54,735 nt of DNA, from assembly GCA_947575805.1 (NCBI GenBank), contig CANPOY010000019.1, forward strand, positions 1 to 54,735, written 5' to 3'. The translations under genes were made by a program, and so were the position numbers. Under the pieces are notes generated by a model. That model did not search any database. It was not told the DNA's origin and was given only the letters and a program-made list of their open reading frames with translations. This stretch comes from an uncultured Lachnospiraceae bacterium (GTDB taxonomy: Bacteria; Bacillota; Clostridia; Lachnospirales; Lachnospiraceae). Positions within the stretch are counted from its first letter, which is position 1, and every line of letters begins with the position of its first letter. Shown piece after piece: positions 31,769 through 40,196 of this stretch.

Positions 31769-33235
31769 ATGGCGGTAAAATATTGGGAGAAACTGAAAAG
31801 TCTCCTTTCTCTGCGCAGCCTTCAGGCGCGCATCTTTATCATTATACTTGTGATTGGTATTGTGCCCAGTGTACTTATGCGTTACGGCATTCTGAACAGC
31901 TATGAGGAGCGCACGGTGCAGATCAGAACCGCTACGGTCCAGAATCAGCTTAAGATCGTGGGGAACCATCTGCTCAGCAATCATTATTTCAGCGATACGA
32001 AGACAAATGAAAACGTGATTAACGCCGAACTGGAAATGATTTCTAATCTTTACGAGGGGCGGGTGATAATTGTTGATTCCAGTCTGCGGGTGGTAAAGGA
32101 CACCTATGGTATCAGCGAAGGGAAAACCATGATTTCCGAGGAAGTCATTCGTTGTCTCCAGGGAGAAAGCATGTCAAACTATGACAGGGAGCATGGCTAC
32201 ATAGAGATGACTACTCCGATCGAGGATACGGGCAGTTCTGAGGATGGCTCCGGTTCGATTGTAGGGGTCATGGTCACCAGTATTTCCAGTGACGCCATAA
32301 TCTCTACCATGGATGCGTTGAATCGAGAAGCGGCTATCCTGCAGAACCTGATGCTGGTGGGGATACTGGCTTGTGCCATTGTCCTTTCTACCGTACTCAC
32401 AAAGCCTTTTTACAGAGTAACTGCGGCTATTAACGAGGTGCAGGCGGGGTACAGCGACAAGACCATTGACGTTCCGGATTACGTGGAGACAGTGCACATT
32501 GTGGAAGCCTTTAACCAACTGCTGAGGCGTATGAAGGCACTGGATGATTCCAGGCAGGAGTTTGTGGCAAACGTGTCCCATGAGCTCAAGACGCCCATGA
32601 CATCCGTCAAAGTGCTGGCAGATTCCCTGCTGGCGCAGGAAGATGCGCCTGCGGAGCTGTACAGGGAATTCATGGAGGATATTGTATCGGAGATCGACAG
32701 GGAGAATCAGATTATCACAGACCTGCTGGCGCTGGTGCGGATGGAAAATAAAGTGCAGCAGATGAACATTGTGTCCTTGAATATCAATAACCTGACGGAA
32801 CTGATATTAAAAAGGCTGCGTCCCATTGCCAGAAAGAGGGATGTGGAGCTGGTATTTGAGAGTATGCGCACAGTGGTAGCCGAGGTGGACGAGGTGAAGC
32901 TGACGCTGATTATGACGAATCTTGTGGAGAACGCGATTAAGTACAATAAGGAGCACGGCTGGGTCAAGGTGGAGCTGGATGCGGACCATCAGTATTTTAC
33001 CTTTACAGTCAGTGACTCGGGGTTGGGAATTCCGGAGGAATCCCTGGCTCATATCTACGAAAGGTTTTACCGTGTAGACAAGTCCCATTCCAGGGATATA
33101 GGCGGTACGGGACTTGGCCTGGCTATTACCAGAAGCGCCGTTCTGCTGCACAGGGGTGCCATCACGGTTACCAGTGTGGAGGGGGAAGGATCCAGCTTTG
33201 CCGTGAGGATTCCGCTTAGTTATATTGCCGAATGA
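31769..33235 (+). CDS. Membrane sensor histidine kinase
   Basis: 488 aa. Span 1 about residues 22-42, an extracellular sensor of about 150 residues with 'VIIVDSSLRVVKDTYG' (CACHE-like), span 2 about 188-208, HAMP, then HisKA with His271 in 'VANVSHELKTPMTSV'. HATPase follows: N box 'NLVENAIKYN', G1 'DSGLGIPEE', G2 'GGTGLGLAI'. It should phosphorylate the adjacent regulator. The pair is embedded between comEA and gerM-comEC. No PAS domain, unlike WalK of Bacillus. Confidence 0.95.
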   Translation: MAVKYWEKLKSLLSLRSLQARIFIIILVIGIVPSVLMRYGILNSYEERTVQIRTATVQNQLKIVGNHLLSNHYFSDTKTNENVINAELEMISNLYEGRVIIVDSSLRVVKDTYGISEGKTMISEEVIRCLQGESMSNYDREHGYIEMTTPIEDTGSSEDGSGSIVGVMVTSISSDAIISTMDALNREAAILQNLMLVGILACAIVLSTVLTKPFYRVTAAINEVQAGYSDKTIDVPDYVETVHIVEAFNQLLRRMKALDDSRQEFVANVSHELKTPMTSVKVLADSLLAQEDAPAELYREFMEDIVSEIDRENQIITDLLALVRMENKVQQMNIVSLNINNLTELILKRLRPIARKRDVELVFESMRTVVAEVDEVKLTLIMTNLVENAIKYNKEHGWVKVELDADHQYFTFTVSDSGLGIPEESLAHIYERFYRVDKSHSRDIGGTGLGLAITRSAVLLHRGAITVTSVEGEGSSFAVRIPLSYIAE

Positions 33236-33257
33236 CATGAATAAGATGAGAGGTAGT

Positions 33258-34169
33258 ATGAGAAAGATATATATTATTCTGACGGTGTTTTTGACCGCGT
33301 TGTCACTGTCCGCGTGCGGAGCGGAAGACGGGGAAGACGAAAATGCAATGCAGGTTTATTATGTCAGCAATTCGGAGACGAAAGTGGAAGCCCACCCTCA
33401 TGTGATGGAAGGGCAGGACACGGAGGAAAAGCTGGACGAGCTGATTCAGTGTCTGGCTACGAATCCGGAAAAGCTGGAGTACAAGGCGCCTCTGCTGATG
33501 GGTTTCCAGGTTCTGGATGTAAACTGGGACGGGGAGAAGGTGCTGCTGGATGTGGACAAGGCTTATCTGAGTCTTCCGGCTACCACGGAGGTGCTGACCC
33601 GTGCGTCCATTGTGCGTACATTGACACAGCTGGACAAGGTCAGATATGTGGGAATTACGGTGGAGGGCAATCAGCTGTATGACAGTCTGGGACGAACGGT
33701 AGGATGGATGAGCGCTGATCGTTTCATTGATAACGACGGTAACGAGATTAACACGTATGAGCAGGTGAAGGTAAAGCTGTATTTTGCCGGCGAGGACGGC
33801 ACGGGCCTGATCGCCGCATACAGGGAAAAGTATTATTCCACCAATATTCCCCTGGAGCGCTTTGTGGTGGATGAGCTGCTGGCGGGGCCAAGCGGGCATG
33901 TGGAGGGGATTTATCCCACTATAAATCCGGCGACGAAGGTCATCAGCGTGATGACAAAAGACGGGGTGTGCTATGTGAATCTGGACGAGAATTTTCTCAC
34001 GGTGGTAAATAATGTCTCGACCGACGTATCCATCTATTCCATTGTCAATTCCCTGGTGGAGCTGAACAATGTTAATAAGGTTCAGATATTGATCAACGGG
34101 GAGGCACCCTCCGGATTTCAGAGCAGCACCTTTGAGAGAAATCTGGATATTGTGACAAAATTGGAGTAA
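33258..34169 (+). CDS. GerM-like lipoprotein with two GerMN domains
   Basis: 303 aa. Lipobox 'LSLSACG'. Two GerMN repeats: about residues 40-145 ('EYKAPLLMGFQVLDVNWDGEKVLLDV') and about 170-295 ('EGIYPTINPATKVISVMTKDGVCYVNLDENFL'), both quoted in part. GerM of Bacillus is needed for spore cortex and engulfment; homologues also sit beside WalRK-like kinases. The start at 33258 follows GAGAGGTAGT. Likely in one transcript with the two-component genes. Confidence 0.85.
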   Translation: MRKIYIILTVFLTALSLSACGAEDGEDENAMQVYYVSNSETKVEAHPHVMEGQDTEEKLDELIQCLATNPEKLEYKAPLLMGFQVLDVNWDGEKVLLDVDKAYLSLPATTEVLTRASIVRTLTQLDKVRYVGITVEGNQLYDSLGRTVGWMSADRFIDNDGNEINTYEQVKVKLYFAGEDGTGLIAAYREKYYSTNIPLERFVVDELLAGPSGHVEGIYPTINPATKVISVMTKDGVCYVNLDENFLTVVNNVSTDVSIYSIVNSLVELNNVNKVQILINGEAPSGFQSSTFERNLDIVTKLE

Positions 34170-34185
34170 CTATGAGGAAAATAGA

Positions 34186-36477
34186 ATGAAAAGACCGCTT
34201 TTTGCGGCAGCAGTGGTTTGTGTGGCTTTCGTGTGGGTCAGGCTGGCGGCTGGTCGGTATGAGAATCCGCCGCCGGGCCAGGCCTGTATGGAGAGTATAC
34301 AGCCGGGGGTTTCCTGGTGCGTCACGGGGCAGGTCTGCCAAAAGGAAGAAGATAAATTCTGGGTAACATCTGTAATTGTCAACGAATCAATTTCCTATCA
34401 GCAAAAATTAATATGTGAGCCGACGGACAGCAGTCCGGATCTTCCGTTGGGAAGCAGGGTGACTGTCTCCGGTATTTATACTCCTTTTTCCGGGGCCACG
34501 AATCCGGGAGAGTTTGACCGTGAGGTATATTATCGCTCCCTGGGGGTCGGCGGGAGTCTGCGGGAGGCGGAGGTCCTGGCAGCCGGCAAGCGTTACTGGA
34601 AAGTCCGGGAAACCCTGTACCGGTTCAGGCTATGCCTGAAGGAGCGGCTGTACGGAGTGCTTCCGGAGCGGGAAGCTGCGGTCATGTGCGCCCTTCTGCT
34701 GGGAGAGAAGGGCGACACGGACAGGGAGCTGAAGGAGCTGTATAAGCGGAACGGGATTCTGCATATCTTAAGCATTTCTTCCCTACATATCACCATCATC
34801 GGCATGAGCCTGTATCGCCTGCTGCGCAGGACGGGACTGCCGATTGTGCCCTGCGCTCTGGCAGGTGGTACGGTACTGGTGCTTTATGGGATGATGACAG
34901 GATTCAGTATATCTGCCTGCCGGGCAATCGGCATGTACCTGATCCGGATGCTGGGAGAGATCTGCGGGCGGACCTATGATATGCTGACGGCTTTGGGGAT
35001 TCTCGCTGCAGGTATGGTGCTCGTGAATCCGTATTATCTGGAGAACGCGGGGTTTTTGCTGTCTTTTTCCTCGGTGCTGGGGATTGGCGCAGTCTATCCG
35101 ATGCTGGTTCCGAAGGAGTATCCTGTCCGTCCGAAGCAATACGGGGAAAATCCTATACTGCTTGTGCTGCGGAAGATGCTGCAGAGACTGAAATACGCAA
35201 TTCTTGCAAGTCTGTCCATAACACTGGCTACGCTGCCGGTGCAGTTGTGGTTCTATTACGAGATACCGGTATGGGGCATCCTGATAAACCTGCTGGTGCT
35301 GCCCATGATGAAGCCTGTACTGATTACAGGTTTTTTAAGTCTGCTCCCGGGGCTGGGGGCAGCGGCAGCAGCGGATCGACTGGTGCTCCGGTGGTTTGAG
35401 TGGTTATGCAGGTTTTTTGATCACATGCCCCTGGGGGTCTGGAATCCGGGCAAACCGAAAGCATGGCAGATCGTCGTATATTACGGGGGGCTGGCCTGTG
35501 CCATGCTGCTGTTAAAGCGCATGAGAAAGCATTCCAAACCGGTCGTCGCCGGCAAGGAAAGCGGTCCCGGAAGAGCAGCGGCAGGAATAATGTGCACAGC
35601 GGTCCTTTCGGCAGCAGTCCTGGTACTGGCAATCCCTCCGACAGCGGGAAACAGGGTGATCTTTCTGGATGTGGGCCAGGGGGACTGCTGTCTGGTGCAG
35701 ACTGCGTCGGGTGTGACCTATCTCTTTGACTGCGGCAGCAGCAGCCGCAGTCAAGTCGGAAAGTATGTACTTCTTCCTGCTTTGAAATATTACGGCATAC
35801 GCAGTCTGGACGGCATCTTTTTGTCCCATCCCGACACGGATCATATGAGCGGCATTTTGGAGCTGCTGCAGCTTGCCGGGGAGAATCACCTGACAGTAAA
35901 ACAGTTGATTCTGCCTGCGGTGGAAGAGCGGGCCAGGGAGGAAGCGTTCGGTGAGCTCCTGGCTGCGGCGGACGGCGTGGGAAAGGACCGGGGAGGTGAT
36001 GTCCGGGTGGCCTGGCTGGGGGCTGGAGATGCCTGGAACTGCGGGGAAGTCCATTTTCTTTGCCTGCATCCCGTGGCGGGATGCAGCGGATCGGAAGGCA
36101 ATGTATATTCGGAATGTATTTATGCAGATTTCGGCAGTTTTTCTCTGCTGTTGACAGGAGATGTGGAAGGGGCGGGGGAACAGGCGCTGCTGGCAGAGCT
36201 GCAGCGCCGGGAGCTTTCTGATGTCACGGTGCTGAAAACGGCTCATCACGGAAGCCGTAATTCCACTCCGGAGCAATTTCTGGCACAGCTCCGGCCCCGG
36301 GCCGCTGTAATTTCCTGCGGGCAGAACAACCGCTACGGGCATCCTCATGAGGAACTGCTGGAGAGGCTGGAGAAGGCTGGGAGCCATGTATTTCGAACAG
36401 ACTTCAGCGGCGCAGTGGTCCTGGAGGCGGAGGGAGAGCAGGTGGAGATGAGGTATTACACTGCTTTGCAGGATTGA
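34186..36477 (+). CDS. comEC: ComEC/Rec2 DNA uptake channel
   Basis: 763 aa with all three domains: N-terminal OB-like DUF4131 after span 1, the competence membrane domain (about residues 180-470, 'GILHILSISSLHITIIGMSLY' and 'GFSISACRAIGMYLI'), and a C-terminal metallo-beta-lactamase-like domain. The last has 'GQGDCCLVQ', the metal motif His548-Pro-Asp550-Thr-Asp552-His553 and 'KTAHHGSRNST'. It degrades one strand and imports the other. GAGGAAAATAGA precedes the start. All motifs are intact, so uptake may be functional. Confidence 0.95.
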   Translation: MKRPLFAAAVVCVAFVWVRLAAGRYENPPPGQACMESIQPGVSWCVTGQVCQKEEDKFWVTSVIVNESISYQQKLICEPTDSSPDLPLGSRVTVSGIYTPFSGATNPGEFDREVYYRSLGVGGSLREAEVLAAGKRYWKVRETLYRFRLCLKERLYGVLPEREAAVMCALLLGEKGDTDRELKELYKRNGILHILSISSLHITIIGMSLYRLLRRTGLPIVPCALAGGTVLVLYGMMTGFSISACRAIGMYLIRMLGEICGRTYDMLTALGILAAGMVLVNPYYLENAGFLLSFSSVLGIGAVYPMLVPKEYPVRPKQYGENPILLVLRKMLQRLKYAILASLSITLATLPVQLWFYYEIPVWGILINLLVLPMMKPVLITGFLSLLPGLGAAAAADRLVLRWFEWLCRFFDHMPLGVWNPGKPKAWQIVVYYGGLACAMLLLKRMRKHSKPVVAGKESGPGRAAAGIMCTAVLSAAVLVLAIPPTAGNRVIFLDVGQGDCCLVQTASGVTYLFDCGSSSRSQVGKYVLLPALKYYGIRSLDGIFLSHPDTDHMSGILELLQLAGENHLTVKQLILPAVEERAREEAFGELLAAADGVGKDRGGDVRVAWLGAGDAWNCGEVHFLCLHPVAGCSGSEGNVYSECIYADFGSFSLLLTGDVEGAGEQALLAELQRRELSDVTVLKTAHHGSRNSTPEQFLAQLRPRAAVISCGQNNRYGHPHEELLERLEKAGSHVFRTDFSGAVVLEAEGEQVEMRYYTALQD

Positions 36478-36545
36478 AGACTATATTTTGGTGAGAAAAA
36501 GACCACTGACTTTGCGTATTTGGCTTGGGAAATGTGCGTTAGAGA

Positions 36546-36612
36546 TTGACAAACAGCCGTATCGGTCGTATAATACAGTTGACAGAACTGTATTATACGA
36601 CCGATACGGCTG
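36546..36612 (+). promoter_or_regulatory. Consensus promoter embedded in a perfect 27-bp inverted repeat
   Basis: TTGACA (36546-36551), 17-bp spacer, TATAAT (36569-36574). From 36554 to 36580 the sequence is exactly mirrored by 36586 to 36612 around the 5-bp centre GACAG. The left arm holds the spacer and -10; the right arm runs to the gntR ribosome site. The inner core GTATAATAC/GTATTATAC is the kind of site bound by GntR/YtrA regulators. Confidence 0.85.
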
Positions 36613-36623
36613 GAGCATGGGGA

Positions 36624-37007
36624 ATGGTATCGTTTGAGGATTTTATACTGGGTGAGGATCGTCCGATCTATCTGCAGATTATCCGGCACATAAAGCAAGA
36701 GATTGCGGCAGGAGCGATAGAGGATCGGGAAGAGATTCCCTCCAGAAGGGCGCTGTCTGCGCTGCTGGGGGTGAATCCCAATACCATACAGAAGGCATAC
36801 CGTATATTGGAGGATGAGGGAGTTATTGTCTCGCGTTCCGGCGCCATTAGCTATACTCATGTGGATGCCGGGACGGTAGAGCGCATCCGCAGGGAGCTGT
36901 TTGCAGAGGACACGAAGGCCTGGGTGACGGCCATGAAGCGGCTGGGGGTTTCCCGGGAGGAGGCGTTTGTACTGGCGAAGGATATTTGGGAAGCAGAGAG
37001 GGAATGA
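36624..37007 (+). CDS. GntR family regulator, YtrA subfamily
   Basis: 127 aa: a winged helix ('PIYLQIIRHIKQEIAAGAIED', 'EIPSRRALSALLGVNPNTIQKAYRILEDEGVI', quoted in part) plus a short C-terminal dimer helix of about 50 residues, the YtrA plan without a ligand domain. Such regulators usually repress the ABC transporter genes that follow them. ATG at 36624 with GGAG 8 bp upstream. It most likely binds the 27-bp palindrome over its own promoter. Longer in-frame starts lie within the palindrome and are rejected. Confidence 0.9.
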   Translation: MVSFEDFILGEDRPIYLQIIRHIKQEIAAGAIEDREEIPSRRALSALLGVNPNTIQKAYRILEDEGVIVSRSGAISYTHVDAGTVERIRRELFAEDTKAWVTAMKRLGVSREEAFVLAKDIWEAERE

Positions 37008-37053
37008 AAGTGATAGTGAGACGTCCGCCGAAGCGGCGGCCGGGAGGCGCAGG

Positions 37054-37881
37054 ATGAGAAGGGAAGACGGGAAAAAGGACGACCTGGAAAGGCAGGACGG
37101 GGAAAAGGCAGTAAGACCGGCATTGGCACTGTGGGCCCTGCTGGCAAGAAGCAGTATTTACAAAATCCTCGCGGTGCTGGCAGTGACGGCGGCTGCTGAG
37201 ATAATGTTGTTTCGCGGTTGTATCAAGGCGGAAGGGGATTCCTTTACGGAATATCGTACCCTGGCGGCGGTTGTGGCGGACAGTCATATTTCCCTGTTCT
37301 TCCTTGCGGCGTTGGGACTGGTATACTTTATTCTGGTGTGGACGGAAGGACGGCTGACATCCAAAAGCAGCGGGACCATGCTGCGGCTGAAGCTGTCCGG
37401 CGGCATGATTTTTGGGATTAAGGCTGCTTATAACCTGGCATGTCTGGTACTGCTCTTTGCGGTGCAGATCTGGATCTGCATCTGGCTGATCGGAACATAC
37501 GGAAGGGCGGCGGAGGGATATGATTCTCCCCTGAGTCTGTTTCTGGCATTTTACCGCGTCGATTTCCTGCACTGTCTTCTGCCCATGGCGGAGGCCGGGA
37601 AGTGGGTGCGCAATGTACTTTTGCTGTCTGCCTTTGCCGTAGAAGCAGCAGCGGGAAGGGCAGAGAAATCGGAATATGTACTGTCGATTCTGCTCTATAC
37701 CCTGACCACAGTCTTGTTTGTAAGCTCTCTGGGGGGAAATGCGGCGGACTGGCTCTCCATGATACTGTATCTATTTAGGATTGCCGTGAATATATGGCAT
37801 GTTTATATGGCGGAAAGAGAGAAGGTGCAGGACTGTGATCGAAATCAATGGGAAAAGCCTTTGCGGAGGCGGGCGCAGTAA
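37054..37881 (+). CDS. Membrane protein of the GntR-linked ABC operon
   Basis: 275 aa with about six spans after a very charged 25-residue N-terminus. No family recognised; the position between a YtrA-type regulator and an ABC ATPase suggests a permease subunit. The start at 37054 follows GGGAGGCGCAGG. A CCGCCG-AAG-CGGCGG hairpin (37025-37039) precedes it. Overlaps the next gene by 47 bp. Confidence 0.7.
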   Translation: MRREDGKKDDLERQDGEKAVRPALALWALLARSSIYKILAVLAVTAAAEIMLFRGCIKAEGDSFTEYRTLAAVVADSHISLFFLAALGLVYFILVWTEGRLTSKSSGTMLRLKLSGGMIFGIKAAYNLACLVLLFAVQIWICIWLIGTYGRAAEGYDSPLSLFLAFYRVDFLHCLLPMAEAGKWVRNVLLLSAFAVEAAAGRAEKSEYVLSILLYTLTTVLFVSSLGGNAADWLSMILYLFRIAVNIWHVYMAEREKVQDCDRNQWEKPLRRRAQ

Positions 37882-38377
37882 ACAGAAAGTGCGGACTGGT
37901 GGAAAGCAGGCCGGCTTGTGGAAGCCGGAAACTTGTTTTCCTCCGGGATATGATTACGAGAGTGAGCGGAATTACGCGGTACTTCTGCTGGGACTTGGTA
38001 TCGGCCTGAGTCTGCAGTTTTTTATAAGTCTGCACCGGTCGGCAGAGGTATTATATGAATACAGGGATCGGGAGTGGGTGCTGAGAGAGGGGGCGGTGGC
38101 GGCTTCCTTTGGGAAGCTGGTGACGGGACATTGGGGTTTGTATGTGCCTCTGTTCCTGTTCCTGGCGGCAATGATGGCGTATCACTATATATATTATTAC
38201 CACGAGACCAGGAGCATTTATCTGATGCGCAGGCTTCCCGGGCGGTGGACGGTGCTGAAAAGCTGTGTGGCAGGGCCGCTTCTGGGCATGGGGCTGGCGG
38301 CAATGATCCTGACGTCGCTCTATCTTATGTACTATGGAATGTATTTGCTGGTGATACCGGGCGAGTGCCGGCCTTAA
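37835..38377 (+). CDS. Second membrane protein of the GntR-linked ABC operon
   Basis: 180 aa with about three spans: 'YAVLLLGLGIGLSLQFFIS', 'LYVPLFLFLAAMMAYHYIYYYH' (quoted in part) and 'GPLLGMGLAAMILTSLYLMYYG'. Between them 'ETRSIYLMRRLP' resembles the coupling region of some ABC-2 type permeases. The start is uncertain: GTG at 37835 has AAGGTGCAGG upstream; ATG at 37799 is in frame too. Likely a permease subunit with the previous protein. No named family. Confidence 0.65.
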   Translation: MIEINGKSLCGGGRSKQKVRTGGKQAGLWKPETCFPPGYDYESERNYAVLLLGLGIGLSLQFFISLHRSAEVLYEYRDREWVLREGAVAASFGKLVTGHWGLYVPLFLFLAAMMAYHYIYYYHETRSIYLMRRLPGRWTVLKSCVAGPLLGMGLAAMILTSLYLMYYGMYLLVIPGECRP

Positions 38378-38392
38378 GAGAGGGAGAAAACC

Positions 38393-39133
38393 ATGCTGGA
38401 AATCAAGGGATTGGGAAAAAGGTATTACGGGAAGTTGGGAGGGGTGGAAGCCCTAAAGAATGTTGACCTGACCCTGGGACAGGGGGAGATCGTGGGACTG
38501 TTCGGGGAAAACGGGGCAGGCAAGACCACCTTATTAAAGAGTATTCTGGGATTTCAGTCTTATGAAGGGAAGGTTTTGCTGGATGGGGAAAGAATTAATC
38601 ACAGGAGCATAGGCAGACTTTCCTTTGCAACCTGCGAGCATTCTTTTTTTCCAAATCTGACGCCCATATCCCACAGGGAATTTTACCGGCTTCAATTCGG
38701 AACCTTTCGGGAGAAAAGGTTTGAGGCCCTGATGGATTTCTTTGAGCTGCCCATGCGGGAGGCACTGAGAGGCTATTCCACGGGACAGAAAAACCAGTTC
38801 GAGGTCATCCTGGCCCTGTGTCAGGGAGCGGACTATATTCTGATGGATGAACCCTTTGCAGGAAATGACATTTTCAACAGAGAAGATTTTTATAAGATGC
38901 TGCTGGGCATTCTGGAGCCTCAGGAGACAATTATCCTTTCTACCCACTTGATTGAGGAGGTGGAGAAGTTTGTGGGGAGGGCAGTACTCCTGCATAAAGG
39001 CAGGGTCGTGGGAGATGTGAGCACTCTGGAGCTGGAGGAACAAGGCAGGACTCTGATGGGTTACATCAAGGAAACCTGCGGATACCGCCCGGACAGGGTC
39101 AGCAGGGCATTGGAGAATCTTTCGGATCTATAG
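38393..39133 (+). CDS. ABC transporter ATP-binding protein
   Basis: 246 aa. Walker A 'GENGAGKTT', signature 'YSTGQKNQ' (variant of LSGGQ), Walker B 'YILMDEP', switch His in 'LSTHLIEEVE'. Drives the two membrane proteins just upstream. The relaxed signature motif is common in ABC-2 exporters of the Ytr/Bce style. GAGAGGGAGAAAACC precedes the ATG. The likely substrate is an antimicrobial compound or envelope component (inference from the GntR-YtrA context). Confidence 0.93.
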   Translation: MLEIKGLGKRYYGKLGGVEALKNVDLTLGQGEIVGLFGENGAGKTTLLKSILGFQSYEGKVLLDGERINHRSIGRLSFATCEHSFFPNLTPISHREFYRLQFGTFREKRFEALMDFFELPMREALRGYSTGQKNQFEVILALCQGADYILMDEPFAGNDIFNREDFYKMLLGILEPQETIILSTHLIEEVEKFVGRAVLLHKGRVVGDVSTLELEEQGRTLMGYIKETCGYRPDRVSRALENLSDL

Positions 39134-39148
39134 GAAGGCGGCGAGCGT

Positions 39149-39370
39149 ATGAAAAAGTGCTTGCTCCTGTCACTGATTCTGACGGGACTGGCGGTGATTT
39201 TTCTGCCTGCCGCCCAGATTCCGGTGGACAGCGGAAAAGACAGGATTGTGATAAGCAAGGAAGTTCCTGCCTCAGGGAGTCAGAGCCGGACAACGGGGAA
39301 ACGGCCAGTCTCAGGGGGTATGGAACGGAAAGGCCGTGGAGCCGCTGTAGATACTCTTTATCAGCTCTGA
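39149..39370 (+). CDS. Small exported peptide or truncated protein
   Basis: 73 aa: signal peptide ([22 protein letters not shown]) followed by about 50 polar residues with no clear fold. It follows the ATPase gene by 15 bp and its 3' end overlaps xpt by 10 bp. The abrupt, low-complexity C-terminus ('[18 protein letters not shown]') suggests the original gene was cut by the xpt junction or frameshifted. It may be the stub of an exported component of the ABC operon. Confidence 0.45.
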   Translation: MKKCLLLSLILTGLAVIFLPAAQIPVDSGKDRIVISKEVPASGSQSRTTGKRPVSGGMERKGRGAAVDTLYQL

Positions 39371-39954
39371 TGCGGCTGCTCCCGGAAGTTGATCTTTCCC
39401 GTGGAGGCATCCATGGACTCTACAATGGCCAGGGACTCTAAACGGATTCCCATTTCCCTAAGCCGCTGTCCTCCTGACTGGAACCCCTTTTCCACGGCAA
39501 TGCCTACGCCCTCCAGGGTGGCGCCGGCAGCCCGGATCAGGTCGATCAGTCCCAGGACGGCACAGCCGTTGGCAAGGAAATCATCAATAATCAGGATATG
39601 ATCCTCGGGAGTAAGGAATTTTTTTGATACGATAATGTCATAGGTCTTTTTATGGGTGAAGGAGTCTACTTTGGAGGAGAAGACCTGGCCGTCAATGTTC
39701 AGAGTCTGAGTCTTTTTGGCAAAGACCACGGGAACATGGAAGGTGACCGCCGCAACGCAGGCGATGCCGATGCCTGAAGCTTCGATGGTAAGAATCTTGC
39801 TGACGGGGGCGTCGGCGAACAGCCGCCGGAATTCCTTCCCCATCAGGTCAAACAGCTCCACGTCCATCTGATGATTTAAAAAGCCGTCCACCTTCAGAAT
39901 ATTCCCTTCCTTTACCGTGCCGTCTCTTTGAATGCGTTCCTCTAAAAGTTTCAT
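39361..39954 (-). CDS. xpt: Xanthine phosphoribosyltransferase
   Basis: 197 aa, normal length. Salvages xanthine to XMP with PRPP. Family features: '[14 protein letters not shown]' and the PRPP loop '[17 protein letters not shown]', plus '[10 protein letters not shown]'. AAAAGGAGATTTGAGC precedes the ATG at 39954; a longer in-frame start at 39978 is less likely. It is divergent from a nucleoside-type ABC transporter, a sensible purine salvage pairing. Confidence 0.95.
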   Translation of the reverse strand: MKLLEERIQRDGTVKEGNILKVDGFLNHQMDVELFDLMGKEFRRLFADAPVSKILTIEASGIGIACVAAVTFHVPVVFAKKTQTLNIDGQVFSSKVDSFTHKKTYDIIVSKKFLTPEDHILIIDDFLANGCAVLGLIDLIRAAGATLEGVGIAVEKGFQSGGQRLREMGIRLESLAIVESMDASTGKINFREQPHQS

Positions 39955-39984
39955 GCTCAAATCTCCTTTTTTGTGCAAATTGTC

Positions 39985-39996
39985 ATACCGAACATT
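39985..39996. promoter_or_regulatory. Possible PurBox upstream of xpt
   Basis: ATACCGAACATT fits the PurR box pattern AWWWCCGAACWWT in its core, 31 bp before the xpt start. I see no clear second box, so support is weak. Confidence 0.3.
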
Positions 39997-40054
39997 ATGC
40001 TAACACAAGTTGATTGAAAAAACTATAGATTTTTAGATATATGTCGAAAAAGGT

Positions 40055-40083
40055 TTGCAAATCCTGTCCGATGGAGATATAAT
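40055..40083 (+). promoter_or_regulatory. Promoter of the BMP transporter unit
   Basis: TTGCAA (40055-40060), 17-bp spacer, TATAAT (40078-40083). Transcription should begin near 40090. Confidence 0.7.
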
Positions 40084-40089
40084 GTGCTA

Positions 40090-40196
40090 TCATATCTGAT
40101 TGGCTCTGCGGGAATCTGCAGACATTCCCGGGAATGCGTAAAAGGCCGGACGGATATAGTAAAGACTTGTCTGCATAGGAGGAAAAGGAGGAGATT
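40090..40196 (+). ncRNA. Structured 5' leader, riboswitch-like, before the nucleoside transporter
   Basis: Closing stem ATATCTG (40092-40098) with CGGATAT (40151-40157). Inside, CGGGAAT (40109-40115) pairs perfectly with ATTCCCG (40124-40130), loop CTGCAGAC. Alternatively CATTC (40123) pairs with GAATG (40132) around CCGG. The two hairpins exclude each other. The element begins right at the expected transcript start and ends before the ribosome site. It lacks the conserved bases of the purine riboswitch. A purine-related ligand would fit the downstream genes (inference). Confidence 0.45.

Noticed and set aside
36554..36612. Transcription terminator before gntR
   Set aside because: The inverted repeat contains the -10 box and spacer of a consensus promoter and is followed by a ribosome site rather than a T tract.
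40042..40048. 0A box TGTCGAA near the BMP promoter
   Set aside because: A 7-mer is expected several times by chance in 54 kb on both strands; there is no second box.
40090..40160. Classical purine riboswitch
   Set aside because: Size and context fit, but the conserved loop and joining sequences (GATATGG, TCTACC) are absent.
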